Below are positions 1 to 10,100 of a stretch of DNA of 64,000 nucleotides, piece by piece. The notes beneath the pieces are model-generated. The model was not told the DNA's origin. It ran no database searches and worked only from the letters and a program-made list of their open reading frames with translations. Numbering within the stretch: the stretch's first letter is position 1; every line of letters starts with the position of its first letter. The DNA is from Acetatifactor sp. (GTDB lineage: Bacteria; Bacillota; Clostridia; Lachnospirales; Lachnospiraceae), in NCBI GenBank assembly GCA_024693365.1, contig JAILLF010000037.1:62001-126000 (forward strand). The letters are read 5' to 3'. Made by a program: the position numbers and the translations under genes.

Positions 1-1641
1 GCAATATGGTTTGTTTTTTTTCTGGTACTGGCAGGCGTGCTTCACGTTTTGGAGGATTTCTTCCATAACGTGCCCTCCCCTGACTATTCCGTTGTTACCA
101 TGCTTTTTTGTATGGTATTCATGATCTATACGGTTTTGTTGATCTCATGGATTCAGTCCGTTCACAACAGGCTCTTGCCCTCGAAGGCCAGATCCTACAT
201 GATTGTGATTGCGATCCTGATGATCCTGTATCTCGCCGAGCGCGCCTTCAAGTACCGCATCGCCAGTGATGCGTCGTCACTCAGGCTGTGCTGGTATTCC
301 TATTATCTCCCAATGACGCTGATACCGACCATGTTTTTGATGGTCTGTATCCGGATCGGAAGGGAGGAAAAGCCTACCAAGTGGGATGAGCGTTTGCTCC
401 TTCTGCCGGCAGGTTTTCTTTCCGGTCTTATCCTGACAAATGACTTGCATCACGTGGTCTTCCGCCCTAAGGAAGGGATCGGAGTGTTTTACGGTCAGGC
501 GGGAACCTATACTTACGGAATTACTTTCTATTTGACGTACGCATGGATGATTCTGACGATTCTTGTCGGAATCGGTTTTTTGATCAGGGCCTGTGGCATG
601 AGGAAAAATAAGAAAAAGCTCCTTTACGTAGCTGGCATTGCCGCAATCTGGTATTTCCTGATCGAACTGCATAAGATTAAGGCATATATCGTGTTTATAC
701 CTCCTTATGAATCGCCGGAGATTCACATTTTCTCCATGTTGGCAATCTTTGAGTTTTGCATTCGGGAAGGTCTGATTCCTCACAATGAAAACTATGCCGG
801 GTTCTTTTCAAGTCTTCCCATGCCCGTGATGATCACGGATGCGGAGTTTCGCCCCGTATTCCGGTCGGCAAATGAGATCGCGGTGGACCGGACGTGCTTG
901 GAGGAGGCATTGACTGGTCCGACGTACCCCTTCCCGGATCAAAGGCTCTCAGGAAGGAATATCCGCGGCGGACATGCCTTTTGGATGGAGGATGAGAGCG
1001 AAGTCCGGAAAGCGAATGAGAGACTCCTAGAGGCGAATGAATTTCTTGAGAGTGAGAATACCCTGATCGAGTATGAGAATCGCCAGAAGGAGCAGAACGC
1101 ATATTTTCATTCCCGTCATCACATTTACCATGAGATCGCGGAGAAAATGTATCCCTATCAAAAGCACATTGAGGAATTACTGAATCTGATAAAACCGGGG
1201 GAAGAGGATTTCAAGGAGCGGATTGCGGAGGTTTCCGTGCTCAACGCTTACGTAAAGCGCAAAACAAATTTGCTATTGATGGCGTCTGAGAAGGAAGGCA
1301 TTCCCCTGAAGGAACTTTTGCTTGCCGTTTCCGAGTCTGGCCGTTACCTGTCCTACGCGGGACTGAAAACCTCCGTGGACGAGAGCGGATTCCAAGAGGA
1401 GGGAAAGAGCTTTTCGGATGATATGATCATTGCCCTGTACGACAGCTTTGAGGTGCTGGCGGAATGGCTGACCGGCCGTGCGTCCCTTCTCATGGTATCC
1501 TTTGACGAAGAGGGGATGAAGCTTGCAGCGGACGTGAAGACAGGGAGCGGAGACGCAGTTACAACGGTGCTTCCCCTGCGGTGCGTCTCACAAGAAGGTA
1601 TTGTCTATCTGACCATTTTGGCAAAGAAAGGCGGTGATTGA
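1..1641 (+). CDS. 7TM sensor with degenerate kinase domain (5' partial)
   Basis: Membrane sensor, first gene of signalling cassette 1. The reading frame is open and hydrophobic from base 1, so the gene begins upstream of the window; the GTG at 37 is internal. About seven membrane segments fill the first 240 residues and include TNDLHHVVF, the TN..H..VF signature of the N-terminal 7TM region of histidine kinases. A short PAS-like stretch and a coiled coil follow. The C-terminal part resembles a dimerisation/ATPase region, but I find no clear N or G box. It is a full-length relative of the protein at 11704-13338. The stop overlaps the next gene by 8 bases, so translation is probably coupled. 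Inference: a receptor or pseudokinase that controls the partner kinase. The ligand is unknown. Confidence 0.75.
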   Translation, partial: AIWFVFFLVLAGVLHVLEDFFHNVPSPDYSVVTMLFCMVFMIYTVLLISWIQSVHNRLLPSKARSYMIVIAILMILYLAERAFKYRIASDASSLRLCWYSYYLPMTLIPTMFLMVCIRIGREEKPTKWDERLLLLPAGFLSGLILTNDLHHVVFRPKEGIGVFYGQAGTYTYGITFYLTYAWMILTILVGIGFLIRACGMRKNKKKLLYVAGIAAIWYFLIELHKIKAYIVFIPPYESPEIHIFSMLAIFEFCIREGLIPHNENYAGFFSSLPMPVMITDAEFRPVFRSANEIAVDRTCLEEALTGPTYPFPDQRLSGRNIRGGHAFWMEDESEVRKANERLLEANEFLESENTLIEYENRQKEQNAYFHSRHHIYHEIAEKMYPYQKHIEELLNLIKPGEEDFKERIAEVSVLNAYVKRKTNLLLMASEKEGIPLKELLLAVSESGRYLSYAGLKTSVDESGFQEEGKSFSDDMIIALYDSFEVLAEWLTGRASLLMVSFDEEGMKLAADVKTGSGDAVTTVLPLRCVSQEGIVYLTILAKKGGD

Positions 1642-3103
1642 AGTGAATGCTTTGGGAACCGTGAATGCGACGTGGATCAGTAGAAACTTGAATGCGGCAC
1701 TGGTCAGTTCCAATGTCTGGGACGTCATGCGAACGCCCCTTCGGGAGCCGCTGGTCGCCGGAGCCATGCTTTTGGCACTTTTGCAAGGGTATCTTTGTCT
1801 TGCGCATTTGAGGAATCATAATAAGGGCAGGCTTATGATCTTGTCTTTTCTTCATTTTGCCATCCTTCTGGCGCTGTTTTATCTCCTGCTGGATGGCATG
1901 TTCCACTTTGAAGAACCTGCGTATCCGCGGACCTGGCCGGCAGTGACGACAATGCTCTGTTCCCTGCCCGTGGCAGCAGTGGCTTGCTTTGAGCTTTTGT
2001 CCTTTGGGTACCTTCTTTGGGAATTTTACGTCTCCCGGCGTTTCCGGAAATCACACCTGACGCCGTGGTCCGTCAAGGAGACGCTGGACCTCCTTCCTGC
2101 GGGGGTTGCGTTTGCTCAGGAGGATGGGAACGTGGTGTTTTCGAACCTGACGATGAAGGAAATCGCGAATTCCCTGACGGGAAAGATTCTTACGAATCTG
2201 GAACCGGTGATGGAGAGTGCAAGAACATGCTCTCTTGGGAAAGAAGAGTTGCAGGAGAGCGACGGGAAGCGGCGGGCGAAGGCCAAAGAACTGCAGGAGA
2301 GCGACGGAAAGCGGCGGGCGAAGGCCAAAGAACTGCAGGAGAGCGGCGGGAAGCCGCGGACGAGTGCGGAAACGTTGCAGGTCGCCTTGCCGGACGGCTC
2401 GAAGGTTTGGCAACTCATGCCTGGTAAGATCATGGAGAGCGGACAGTCGTATCTTCAGCTGACGGCTACGGACGTCACGGCGCAAGCCCGGATCAATGAG
2501 GAATTGCAGGGAAAAAACAAAAAGCTGCGGAAACTGCGAAGGCGTTTGGAAATTTATAACCGTACGGCGGAGCAGATCATTATCTCCCAGGAGCTCCTGA
2601 ACGCGCGAATGCAGGTGCACAATGAGACGGGGCACGTCCTTCTGGCCAGCAGGCATTACATGGATCATCCCAGTGCCATCGACGAGGAAGCGCTGCTTCA
2701 AACCTTGAAGCTCACAAACGCGCATCTGCTAAAGGAGTACGAAGAGGATGACACGGAGCGCGACGCACTTTCCGAAGCGATCGAAATGGCCGGAGAGATT
2801 GACGTGACGGTCAGACTGACGGGGATGATCCCGGAGGACGGAGCACCCAGGAGTATTCTTGCGGCGGCCGTCAGCGAATGTGCGACGAACACAAAGAAGC
2901 ACGCCGACGGTGACCTCCTTGTGGTGAATGCGGAAGAAACGGAGGGACGATGGACCTTCCGTCTCTCGGGGAACGGAGAACCGGCAGAAAAGCCAGTGTC
3001 GGAATCCGGCGGCCTGTCCTCACTCCGGACGCTTGTCGAGAACGCGAACGGCAGCATGGAAGTGGCAACTTTGCCTTCCTTTACCTTGATCATCAAGATC
3101 TGA
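1634..3103 (+). CDS. Membrane histidine kinase, DesK/NarL-partner type
   Basis: Sensor kinase of cassette 1, 489 residues, starting at GTG 1634 (GTG 1643 is an alternative) and overlapping the upstream sensor. About three membrane segments come first, then a PAS-like region (LLPAGVAFAQEDGNVVFSN), a coiled coil, an H-box-like MQVHNETGHVLL and an ATPase domain with N box SECATNTKKHA and G box GGLSSLRTLVENANG. This is the layout of kinases paired with LuxR-type regulators. Its likely partner is the regulator at 10755, which is now separated from it by two exported-protein genes. Residues of about 205-246 are three near-perfect 14-residue repeats (ELQESDGKRRAKAK) encoded by a 42-bp DNA repeat; the paralogue at 13335 lacks them. 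Kinase identity is secure by motif; the stimulus is unknown. Confidence 0.85.
   Translation: MIEVNALGTVNATWISRNLNAALVSSNVWDVMRTPLREPLVAGAMLLALLQGYLCLAHLRNHNKGRLMILSFLHFAILLALFYLLLDGMFHFEEPAYPRTWPAVTTMLCSLPVAAVACFELLSFGYLLWEFYVSRRFRKSHLTPWSVKETLDLLPAGVAFAQEDGNVVFSNLTMKEIANSLTGKILTNLEPVMESARTCSLGKEELQESDGKRRAKAKELQESDGKRRAKAKELQESGGKPRTSAETLQVALPDGSKVWQLMPGKIMESGQSYLQLTATDVTAQARINEELQGKNKKLRKLRRRLEIYNRTAEQIIISQELLNARMQVHNETGHVLLASRHYMDHPSAIDEEALLQTLKLTNAHLLKEYEEDDTERDALSEAIEMAGEIDVTVRLTGMIPEDGAPRSILAAAVSECATNTKKHADGDLLVVNAEETEGRWTFRLSGNGEPAEKPVSESGGLSSLRTLVENANGSMEVATLPSFTLIIKI
2246..2371 (+). repeat. 42-bp in-frame tandem repeat, 3 copies
   Basis: Three consecutive 42-bp units at 2246-2287, 2288-2329 and 2330-2371 lie inside the kinase gene. 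The first two differ at about two bases; the third has diverged further. Each encodes a 14-residue, highly charged unit (ELQESDGKRRAKAK) between the PAS-like and dimerisation regions. The unit is a multiple of three, so copy-number change would alter linker length without a frameshift. Confidence 0.9.
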
Positions 3104-3162
3104 GCGCGGCGTCGTCCTTTACGGCATTGGCAAAAAAACAAATTGGAAAAGATAAAAAATGG

Positions 3163-3198
3163 TTCTTGCGGGTGATGAAAGTCACCCGCAATTTTTTT
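3163..3198 (+). terminator. Intrinsic terminator with GNRA tetraloop
   Basis: The 10-bp stem TTGCGGGTGA (3166-3175) pairs with TCACCCGCAA (3182-3191). A T-G wobble closes a GAAA tetraloop (3177-3180), and seven T residues follow. It lies 60 bases after the kinase stop, so it ends the cassette 1 sensor-kinase transcript. A near copy is at 10691-10724. A TATAAT (3198-3203) directly abuts the T tract with no good -35, so a promoter or operator role cannot be excluded. Confidence 0.8.
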
Positions 3199-3245
3199 AT
3201 AATGGGTACGGTGGGGAGAATAGAAATCATATAGGAGGTAACGGC

Positions 3246-6200
3246 GTGAGAGGGAGTAGTGATAAGGTTTTCGTTAGGACGATGGGCTTTCTGGTCATTT
3301 TGATCCTGGCAGTCTGTTTGATGAAAGAGACGGTAAAGGCGGACAGATTTAAGTGCAGCATTTGTGACCAATGGAAGGAAGACGGGACGGATCATTGTTT
3401 GTGGTGCAATGGCTGTGAGGATTGCGTCACGATCTGCGACCGTTGCGATGAATGGTGCATTAATTGTCACGCGGAAAATCCCGGAATAGAAGAAAATGCC
3501 CCCTGTCCTGACTGCGGCAGATGTAAGGAGGGCGTGTATTATTGCCATGAATGTGGAAGGTGCGCAGAGTGTGCGGAGATATGCAATATCTGTAATGAGG
3601 TCTGCAAGGAATGCGGCGAGCTAGTCATGGGTGACCCGGCGGACGAGAAAGCACCTTGTCCTGACTGCGGGGAGTGTAAAGCCGATGGGCGTGCTTACTG
3701 CAGTGAATGCGGCTACTGCGAGAATTGCGTGACGTTGTGTCCCGTATGCGGTTTTTGTGAGGAATGCGCGGGGGGGATTGGTCTGCATTGCCCGGAATGT
3801 GGAAATTGTTATGAGGACGTGCCCCGCTGCGTGGATGGTGGAGACCATTGCGTTGAATGCTGTGAGACGTGCCCGGAATGCGGAAAATGCCTGATCGAAG
3901 CGGGACAGGATGCCTGCCCGTACTGTGATCTTTGCGAGGATTGCTGCGAGGAGAATCAGTGCAGACTTTGTGGAATCTGCGAAATGGATCCGGCATATGA
4001 GGAACACTTTTGTGCGGACTGTGGAAGGTGTTTTGGAGAAGTGGAACAGTGCGACGGTTGCATGCTTGCAGGCGAGCTTCGCTGTGAAGAGTGCTGTGAG
4101 GCGCTTGCAAAGCTCGATGGATGTAATTGTTCTTCCCCGATCTGCGTGAATGACGAATATTTTTATGAACACATGTCGTCGGTACACGGCGTTACGTTTG
4201 AGGGTCATTCGGCAACGGCAAGCAGCGCATGGTCTCTGGATGATACGTACCATTGGCATGACTGCCGCATTTGTGAAGACAGTAATCACGTTACGGATAA
4301 GGCGAAGCATTCTTACAATGAGTATGGGGTTTGCACTGTTTGTGGTTACAGCGCGGATGCCGCCATCGTGATCACGTCTCAGCCTAAGGACCGCCGTGCC
4401 AAGGTGCATTACATAGGATGGTGCAGCACTAGTTCCTTAGAGACCGTGCCCCCTGAAGAGAATACGGTGAGCTTTGCTGTTACGGCATATGGGAAAAATG
4501 CAAAGAAGGATCTGCACTATCAATGGTATTGCAAGCATGCCGGAATAAATCCGATCCCGGTACGGGAGGGATCGGGATTGTACTCGGGTGGCTTTTGCCG
4601 CGGGGCACAGTCCCCCGTCCTGACCATCAACGTGGAAACAGACGCCTGTTACCTTACGGATGACGGAAATCCTTACGTATACTATTGCGTGATCACGGAT
4701 GACGAAGGAAATACCGTGACCAGCGACGGCGCGAAACTATTGGCTAAGCATGACTATCTCCTTTGGTTTGAGGAGAATCTGAAAAATGAAAAGGGTCACG
4801 TTTTGAGCTGTGTTGGAGACGGATGCCCCAGCGTAAGCAGGCTTTTGCCTCATGAATATGGGGAATACAAATGGGTACTAAAGGCAGACGGGACGCAGGA
4901 TTACGCATACCGCGAGTGCGCGGTTTGCGGCTACAGGGATATCTTTGAAGCTCATGAGCATCAATATGACATGTCGGCCTTGCTCGAAGCAATTTACAAT
5001 GATGAAGTGACAAGAGTTAAGGAAGATACGGTAAATAACATATATATTTACGAGTATGAGCCTGACGGGCATTGCGTTCGCGGAGAGTTTACGCCAACCT
5101 ATCATTCCATCACCTGCAGCGTGGCGGGTTGCCATTTTACGTTGAAGGAAAAGCATGACTGGTCGAACTGGTCCGTTGTAAATATGTGTTCTCAGAAAGC
5201 ACCGGGAGCAATCTATCGCACCTGTTCCGTATGCGAAATGCAGGAGACGTGGAACAAGACGGGATATTGGTGGCATACGCATCCCATTAACGTCAGGAAC
5301 GGACACGTGAAGGAGATGGACAGTGCGCTCCTGGAAGACGAATTGTTCCTGAGTCGTGGCATCAACGCATTTCTGTTAAAAGCAGAAAAGCAGGAAGAAT
5401 ATGACATTGCGACGGAGGGAAGCGCCGTCTTGATCCTTGCAAGCCCAGTGGAGGGGAAGAAGGTTGTGGGCGTCAACGTATCCATAGACCTTAAAATAAA
5501 AGGATATGACGACGTATACACACAGTCCCTGGAGGTGAAGGAACTGAGGGATGGATATGCCTATGCCTTTACCGTGCCTATTTCAGATGACACGTATGAT
5601 TATCAGGCAAATTACGTAGAAGTTGAATTTGTTTATGAGAATTGCACCCATTCCAAGAAAAAGACGAAGAATGCAGTCAGCGCAACCTGCACGGGGATCG
5701 GTTACAGCGGAGACAAGGTGTGCGCGTTCTGCGAGCATCTGATCGAAAAGGGACGGTATCTTGAGCCCACCGGACATGCAGAAGGCGTTCCTGCGACGGA
5801 AAACGTATATGCCATGAATGCAAAGGGTGAGGTTGCCACGGACAGGGACGGATATAAATTATATGCGATCCATATGGCGGAAACCTTTACCTGTGAGGAC
5901 TATGAACATCGCGGAAGCTACACGGGGGACGTGATCTGTCCAAAGTGTAACGAGGTATTGATAAAGGGAAAGTACGTTGAAAAAGAGCATTCTTATAAGT
6001 TGGTCAATGATTTTGATGAGGCAACAAAGGCGGCGCTAATATGGAATGGACTGCGTGAGTACGTAGCTCCTCATGACGGTCAGGATGGTTATTCCGGAGA
6101 TTATAATTGCATTGTTTGCGATAAGGTTAAATGGGGCCACGCCATTAAAAGCCAGCAGTTTGCAGCGGAATTGGAGATCGCAAAGAAATCCTTAACGCTC

Positions 6201-7100
6201 TACGATACCATAACCATTGATTTTAAGATTGAGAAGGATGCAATCGAAGGAAAGTATGCGAATCCGTATCTTGTGGTAACGCAAAAAGGCGTGGCAAGCA
6301 AGCTGTCTAACCATGAGATCAGTCCGGACGGCAAGTATTACGTCTTCCGCGTCAGGGTGGCGCCGCAGGAACTGGGGGACGTGATCACGGCATTGCCCCA
6401 TGCGTTTAACAAATACGGAGAGGACGTGAAAGGTACGTCCGTAGATTATTCCGTGGCAGAGTATTGTAAAAACATGTTAAGCAACCCTAAGTATCAGGAC
6501 GAAAGCTGGGCAACCTTTAGAAGGCTTCTCGTGGACATCCTGCTTTACGGTGATGCGGCGCAGCTCTACGCAGAATACAAGACGGACCAGCTTGTCAGCG
6601 CTTTTCTCACGGATGCGCAAAGGAGCATGGGAACTGACGTAAACATTCCCATGACGTATCATTCCGTGAAGGAAAAGGAATTTGCCACAGTGGATGAGGC
6701 GGACCGGCTGGCTACCATGGAGGCGTCGGCTCTTTATCTGGAGGCGGCGGTTAACGTTCAGTTTAAGTATACGGCCAATGATCTTTCAGGCCTCCGCATG
6801 GTGATCACGGAGGGCGAGAACGGAGCGAACGTAATGGAAGAACTTGAGGTAAACGCAAGTCTGATCGATGACAAGGGGCGTTATTACGTTACGTTTGGAG
6901 GCTTGAATGCAGGGCAGATGAGAAAGACGGTCTATGCGACAATGATGAAGGGAGATCAAAGGGTCAGCAACACTTACCGTTACAGCATCGAATCCTACGT
7001 GGCGGCCATGAAGGGGAAGGGCGTTCCAAACCTGGACAATCTGCTTGACGCCATGATGCGCTACGGTGATTCCGCTGCCGCATACGTTTCGAGAAATTAA
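3246..7100 (+). CDS. Exported Cys-rich protein with duplicated C-terminal module
   Basis: Very large exported protein, 1284 residues. I chose GTG 3246 because AGGAGGT precedes it and a signal peptide follows (hydrophobic core about residues 13-26, cleavage after VKA near 32); the in-frame ATG at 3159 runs through a terminator hairpin. Residues 37-300 hold 61 cysteines, mostly as CxxC, in short units such as CPDCGRC and CHECGRC, like a chain of zinc-ribbon or rubredoxin-type knuckles. An Ig-like stretch and further CxxC/His motifs (CTVCGY, CAVCGY, CPKC, CIVC) follow. Residues of about 977-1284 are the C-terminal module shared by six proteins here. No LPxTG, S-layer or dockerin motif is visible. 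Metal binding or disulfide cross-linking outside the cell is an inference; the function is unknown. Confidence 0.8.
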   Translation: MRGSSDKVFVRTMGFLVILILAVCLMKETVKADRFKCSICDQWKEDGTDHCLWCNGCEDCVTICDRCDEWCINCHAENPGIEENAPCPDCGRCKEGVYYCHECGRCAECAEICNICNEVCKECGELVMGDPADEKAPCPDCGECKADGRAYCSECGYCENCVTLCPVCGFCEECAGGIGLHCPECGNCYEDVPRCVDGGDHCVECCETCPECGKCLIEAGQDACPYCDLCEDCCEENQCRLCGICEMDPAYEEHFCADCGRCFGEVEQCDGCMLAGELRCEECCEALAKLDGCNCSSPICVNDEYFYEHMSSVHGVTFEGHSATASSAWSLDDTYHWHDCRICEDSNHVTDKAKHSYNEYGVCTVCGYSADAAIVITSQPKDRRAKVHYIGWCSTSSLETVPPEENTVSFAVTAYGKNAKKDLHYQWYCKHAGINPIPVREGSGLYSGGFCRGAQSPVLTINVETDACYLTDDGNPYVYYCVITDDEGNTVTSDGAKLLAKHDYLLWFEENLKNEKGHVLSCVGDGCPSVSRLLPHEYGEYKWVLKADGTQDYAYRECAVCGYRDIFEAHEHQYDMSALLEAIYNDEVTRVKEDTVNNIYIYEYEPDGHCVRGEFTPTYHSITCSVAGCHFTLKEKHDWSNWSVVNMCSQKAPGAIYRTCSVCEMQETWNKTGYWWHTHPINVRNGHVKEMDSALLEDELFLSRGINAFLLKAEKQEEYDIATEGSAVLILASPVEGKKVVGVNVSIDLKIKGYDDVYTQSLEVKELRDGYAYAFTVPISDDTYDYQANYVEVEFVYENCTHSKKKTKNAVSATCTGIGYSGDKVCAFCEHLIEKGRYLEPTGHAEGVPATENVYAMNAKGEVATDRDGYKLYAIHMAETFTCEDYEHRGSYTGDVICPKCNEVLIKGKYVEKEHSYKLVNDFDEATKAALIWNGLREYVAPHDGQDGYSGDYNCIVCDKVKWGHAIKSQQFAAELEIAKKSLTLYDTITIDFKIEKDAIEGKYANPYLVVTQKGVASKLSNHEISPDGKYYVFRVRVAPQELGDVITALPHAFNKYGEDVKGTSVDYSVAEYCKNMLSNPKYQDESWATFRRLLVDILLYGDAAQLYAEYKTDQLVSAFLTDAQRSMGTDVNIPMTYHSVKEKEFATVDEADRLATMEASALYLEAAVNVQFKYTANDLSGLRMVITEGENGANVMEELEVNASLIDDKGRYYVTFGGLNAGQMRKTVYATMMKGDQRVSNTYRYSIESYVAAMKGKGVPNLDNLLDAMMRYGDSAAAYVSRN

Positions 7101-7127
7101 ATCTTACCGGGGGAAGGGAAAGAAAAG

Positions 7128-10100
7128 ATGAAAAGATTAACCGCAAAGATTTTGGGCTTTCTGGCAATGCTTTGCCTTGCGGTCGCCATATTGCCGCAGA
7201 CGGCCGCAAGAGTGTTGGCGGACAGCGCGACGCAGATCAACGTGTACGACGAAAATGGAGAGCTTTTGGGAAAGCTTGACTCGAAAACAAAATACGTAAA
7301 GTATGGTCAACTGGTGAAAGACGCCGAGTTTGGTTTGGACGGCTGCACGGCATATTTTGACGCCGGAACGGGGACCCTGTGGCTTGTGGATTATTACGGC
7401 GGTCCCATTGAGGTGCCGGATGATTCCGGGCATGCTACGCTCCATGACCTGACCATTGTGCTGGAGGGGTCGAGCGTGATTAAGAACAATGGAAAGAATG
7501 ACAACGTATCCTTTGGCATTAAATGTGATCCCGGCGTTCTTACCATCGATTCCACGGCGTATGGCAGTCTTGCCGTCAAAGTGACCGGGCAGACGGATGG
7601 AGTTAACAAGGTAAGTACGTACGGCATAGAGTCGGAAAAATCAGAACGCGCAAATGGCGGATTTACGCTAAAAGGCAACGCAGATCTAACGATTAGCGTA
7701 ACGAACGAATCCAGTAACAGAAAGAGCAACGTTTACGGAGTATTTTCGGATGGCGTCCTTCAGATCATTGATTCCGCGTCCATTCACGTGAAGGCGGAAA
7801 CGGAGGGAAGCTACAACCAGGTCATTGGACTTTGTTCGGACTGTCTTAGTAACGTAAAGAAAGGTTTGATCATTAATACTTCGGGGGACGTTGACGTTGA
7901 TCTTCGCAGCGTTACTAATGCAACCTCGGCAACTCCGGTTCAGTGGTACGGGGGATTCGTAAAAGAAAACTCGTTGGAGCTAAAGCGGGTTAATACCATG
8001 ATTTTGATTTGCCAGTCTTACGATGACGTAAAGCCGGAATTTGAGTATGACGATAAGAAGATTTGTAAATGGACGGTAAAGGACGGCCCCAGGGTCTACA
8101 CGATTTACAGACATGCGGATTTCCCTAAGACGGACTTGGATCTTTGGGGGCATTACAGAACGGCCGTGACGGAGATCAACGCGGAAGTCTCCAAGAATAA
8201 ATACTACGCGCACGACGAGGTTGGTTGGCCTGATTTTACCGTGGCGCAGGACGCTCTTTTTGAAATTGACGATAAAAACGTGAAGTGGGAGCGCAAGGAA
8301 GGGGACGAATGGATCAGCGTAGAAATGTGTGAAAGATTCAAAAGGGGAACGTATCGCTACACCGTTCCGATGCGCGTCAAGAATTACTTTGATTATCGTT
8401 TCCCGTTTTTTTATGAAACGCCTGACCGCCCCGCCGTTATTATCAGCGGCGAAAAATTCCAGGTGCTTGACGTGAACGTTACGGGATATGATTCCTGGAT
8501 CACCGTTCGGTCTCCCGAGTACGTCGTAGAAGACAGGCCCGTGTCAAACGTTTATATTCAGGGCAAGCTTCCCGTTCCGGAAGCGGGAGAGCCGCTTCCG
8601 GCAACAAGTGAGATCAAACCTTTGGGCTCGGAGTATGAGATTTTGGATGCTTACTGGATCCGGTGGAGCGACCAGTCCTTTCACAGGGATGAGGGCGACG
8701 TGGTGGCTCCTAATGAGAGATATACCCTGGAGGTGATATTTATTCCCAAGGAGGGCTACGTATTTACTGAAACGGAGGAAGGAATCACTTTTTATGACGA
8801 AAGCCGTCAAAAGATCTATGCCTTTCCGATGTGGAGATATACGGGGACGAAGAATCTGACCTACTGGGATCATTACGGCGAAGACGTTCCGCTCCTGAGC
8901 ATCGATTATGACGTCGGCGGTTATAAGATCAAACAAGTGACGATCACCTCCCTGACGCTTCCCTATGAGAATGAGTCCGGAGAAAATGCCAATGGCAGGG
9001 TGCTGGCGCTGGATGAGAAGAGATATGAGATCCTGAGCCAGGGCTGGTATACGAAGAAAACAGGGGGCAGTCAGGTCAAAACCTTCGTGAGGGGAGAGAC
9101 GTATTATTACAGGGTGCATTTACAGGCAAAGAACAATTACGAATTTCCAAGACTAAAGAGTCCGGGAACCTTGTTGGCGGAGGAACTGCCGGCATCCATC
9201 AATGGTGATTCCGAGAGAGTCGTCAGACGGTATTGGGAGGCAGACGGTACCGTTTGGATCACCGGCGCGTTTAAGGCCGGGGGCGTGACCATTGATTATT
9301 CGGGGGTAGTGGAAATCTGTGATCTGACGACCCCAAGGGTTGGAGAAGTAGTCACGGCTGCAAGCGTACCTGCAGGTGCGAGCTATAAACTTGGAAGTGA
9401 ATTGTGGATGAAGTATGCGCCAGACGGCACGTATCTGGGCGCCAGTGAGCCTGGAACGGAATTTGAAGCAGGATGCATGTATTATTACCTGGGAATTGTG
9501 TTGCCGATTTCTCCCTACGTCTTTGTCAGTGAAGACGGGGACTATTGCGGAACGGTCAAGGTCAACGGAGAGGTTGCAGAGGTCGATGACAGTGAGTATC
9601 TGGCCTCCATTTCTGATGATGAAGAAAAGCTATTGGAATACAGGTGCTCTGCGTACCACCATGACTACATGGCGTTTGGCGATGGCCGGATCTTGGTGAG
9701 CAGATGGTTTCAGACGAAGGAAACGTATCATGACGACAGGATCCAGATTGCAAAAAAATCCCTGACGTTGTATGACACCATTGCGATAGATTTTAAGGTA
9801 CCTGCGGCGGTGGCGGAATGGTATGAGGATCCATTCCTTGAGGTGACGCAAAACGGCAAAAAGAGCGTGAACGATTGTTATGACGTCAGCAGTGACGGCG
9901 AATATTTGATTTTCAACGTCAGAGTGGCGCCACAGGAGATGGGCGACGTGATCAGGGCAGTGCCATGCGCCTATAACACAGACCGTGACGTTATCGTTGG
10001 AGAACCCGTGGAGTACTCTGTCGCCGAATACTGTAAAAACATGTTGGAAAATGAAAAGTATCAAAGCGATGAATGGAATGTATTCCGCAGGCTTTTAGTC

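Noticed and set aside
3198..3203. TATAAT after the terminator as a full promoter
   Set aside because: No -35 at 16-18 bases (the spot lies inside the hairpin). At the second copy (10728) the implied start would fall on the ribosome site. Kept only as a note.
3621..4409. Antisense frame of 262 codons opposite the Cys-rich array
   Set aside because: It arises from the repeated TGC/TGT codons on the + strand; no start site or family pattern.
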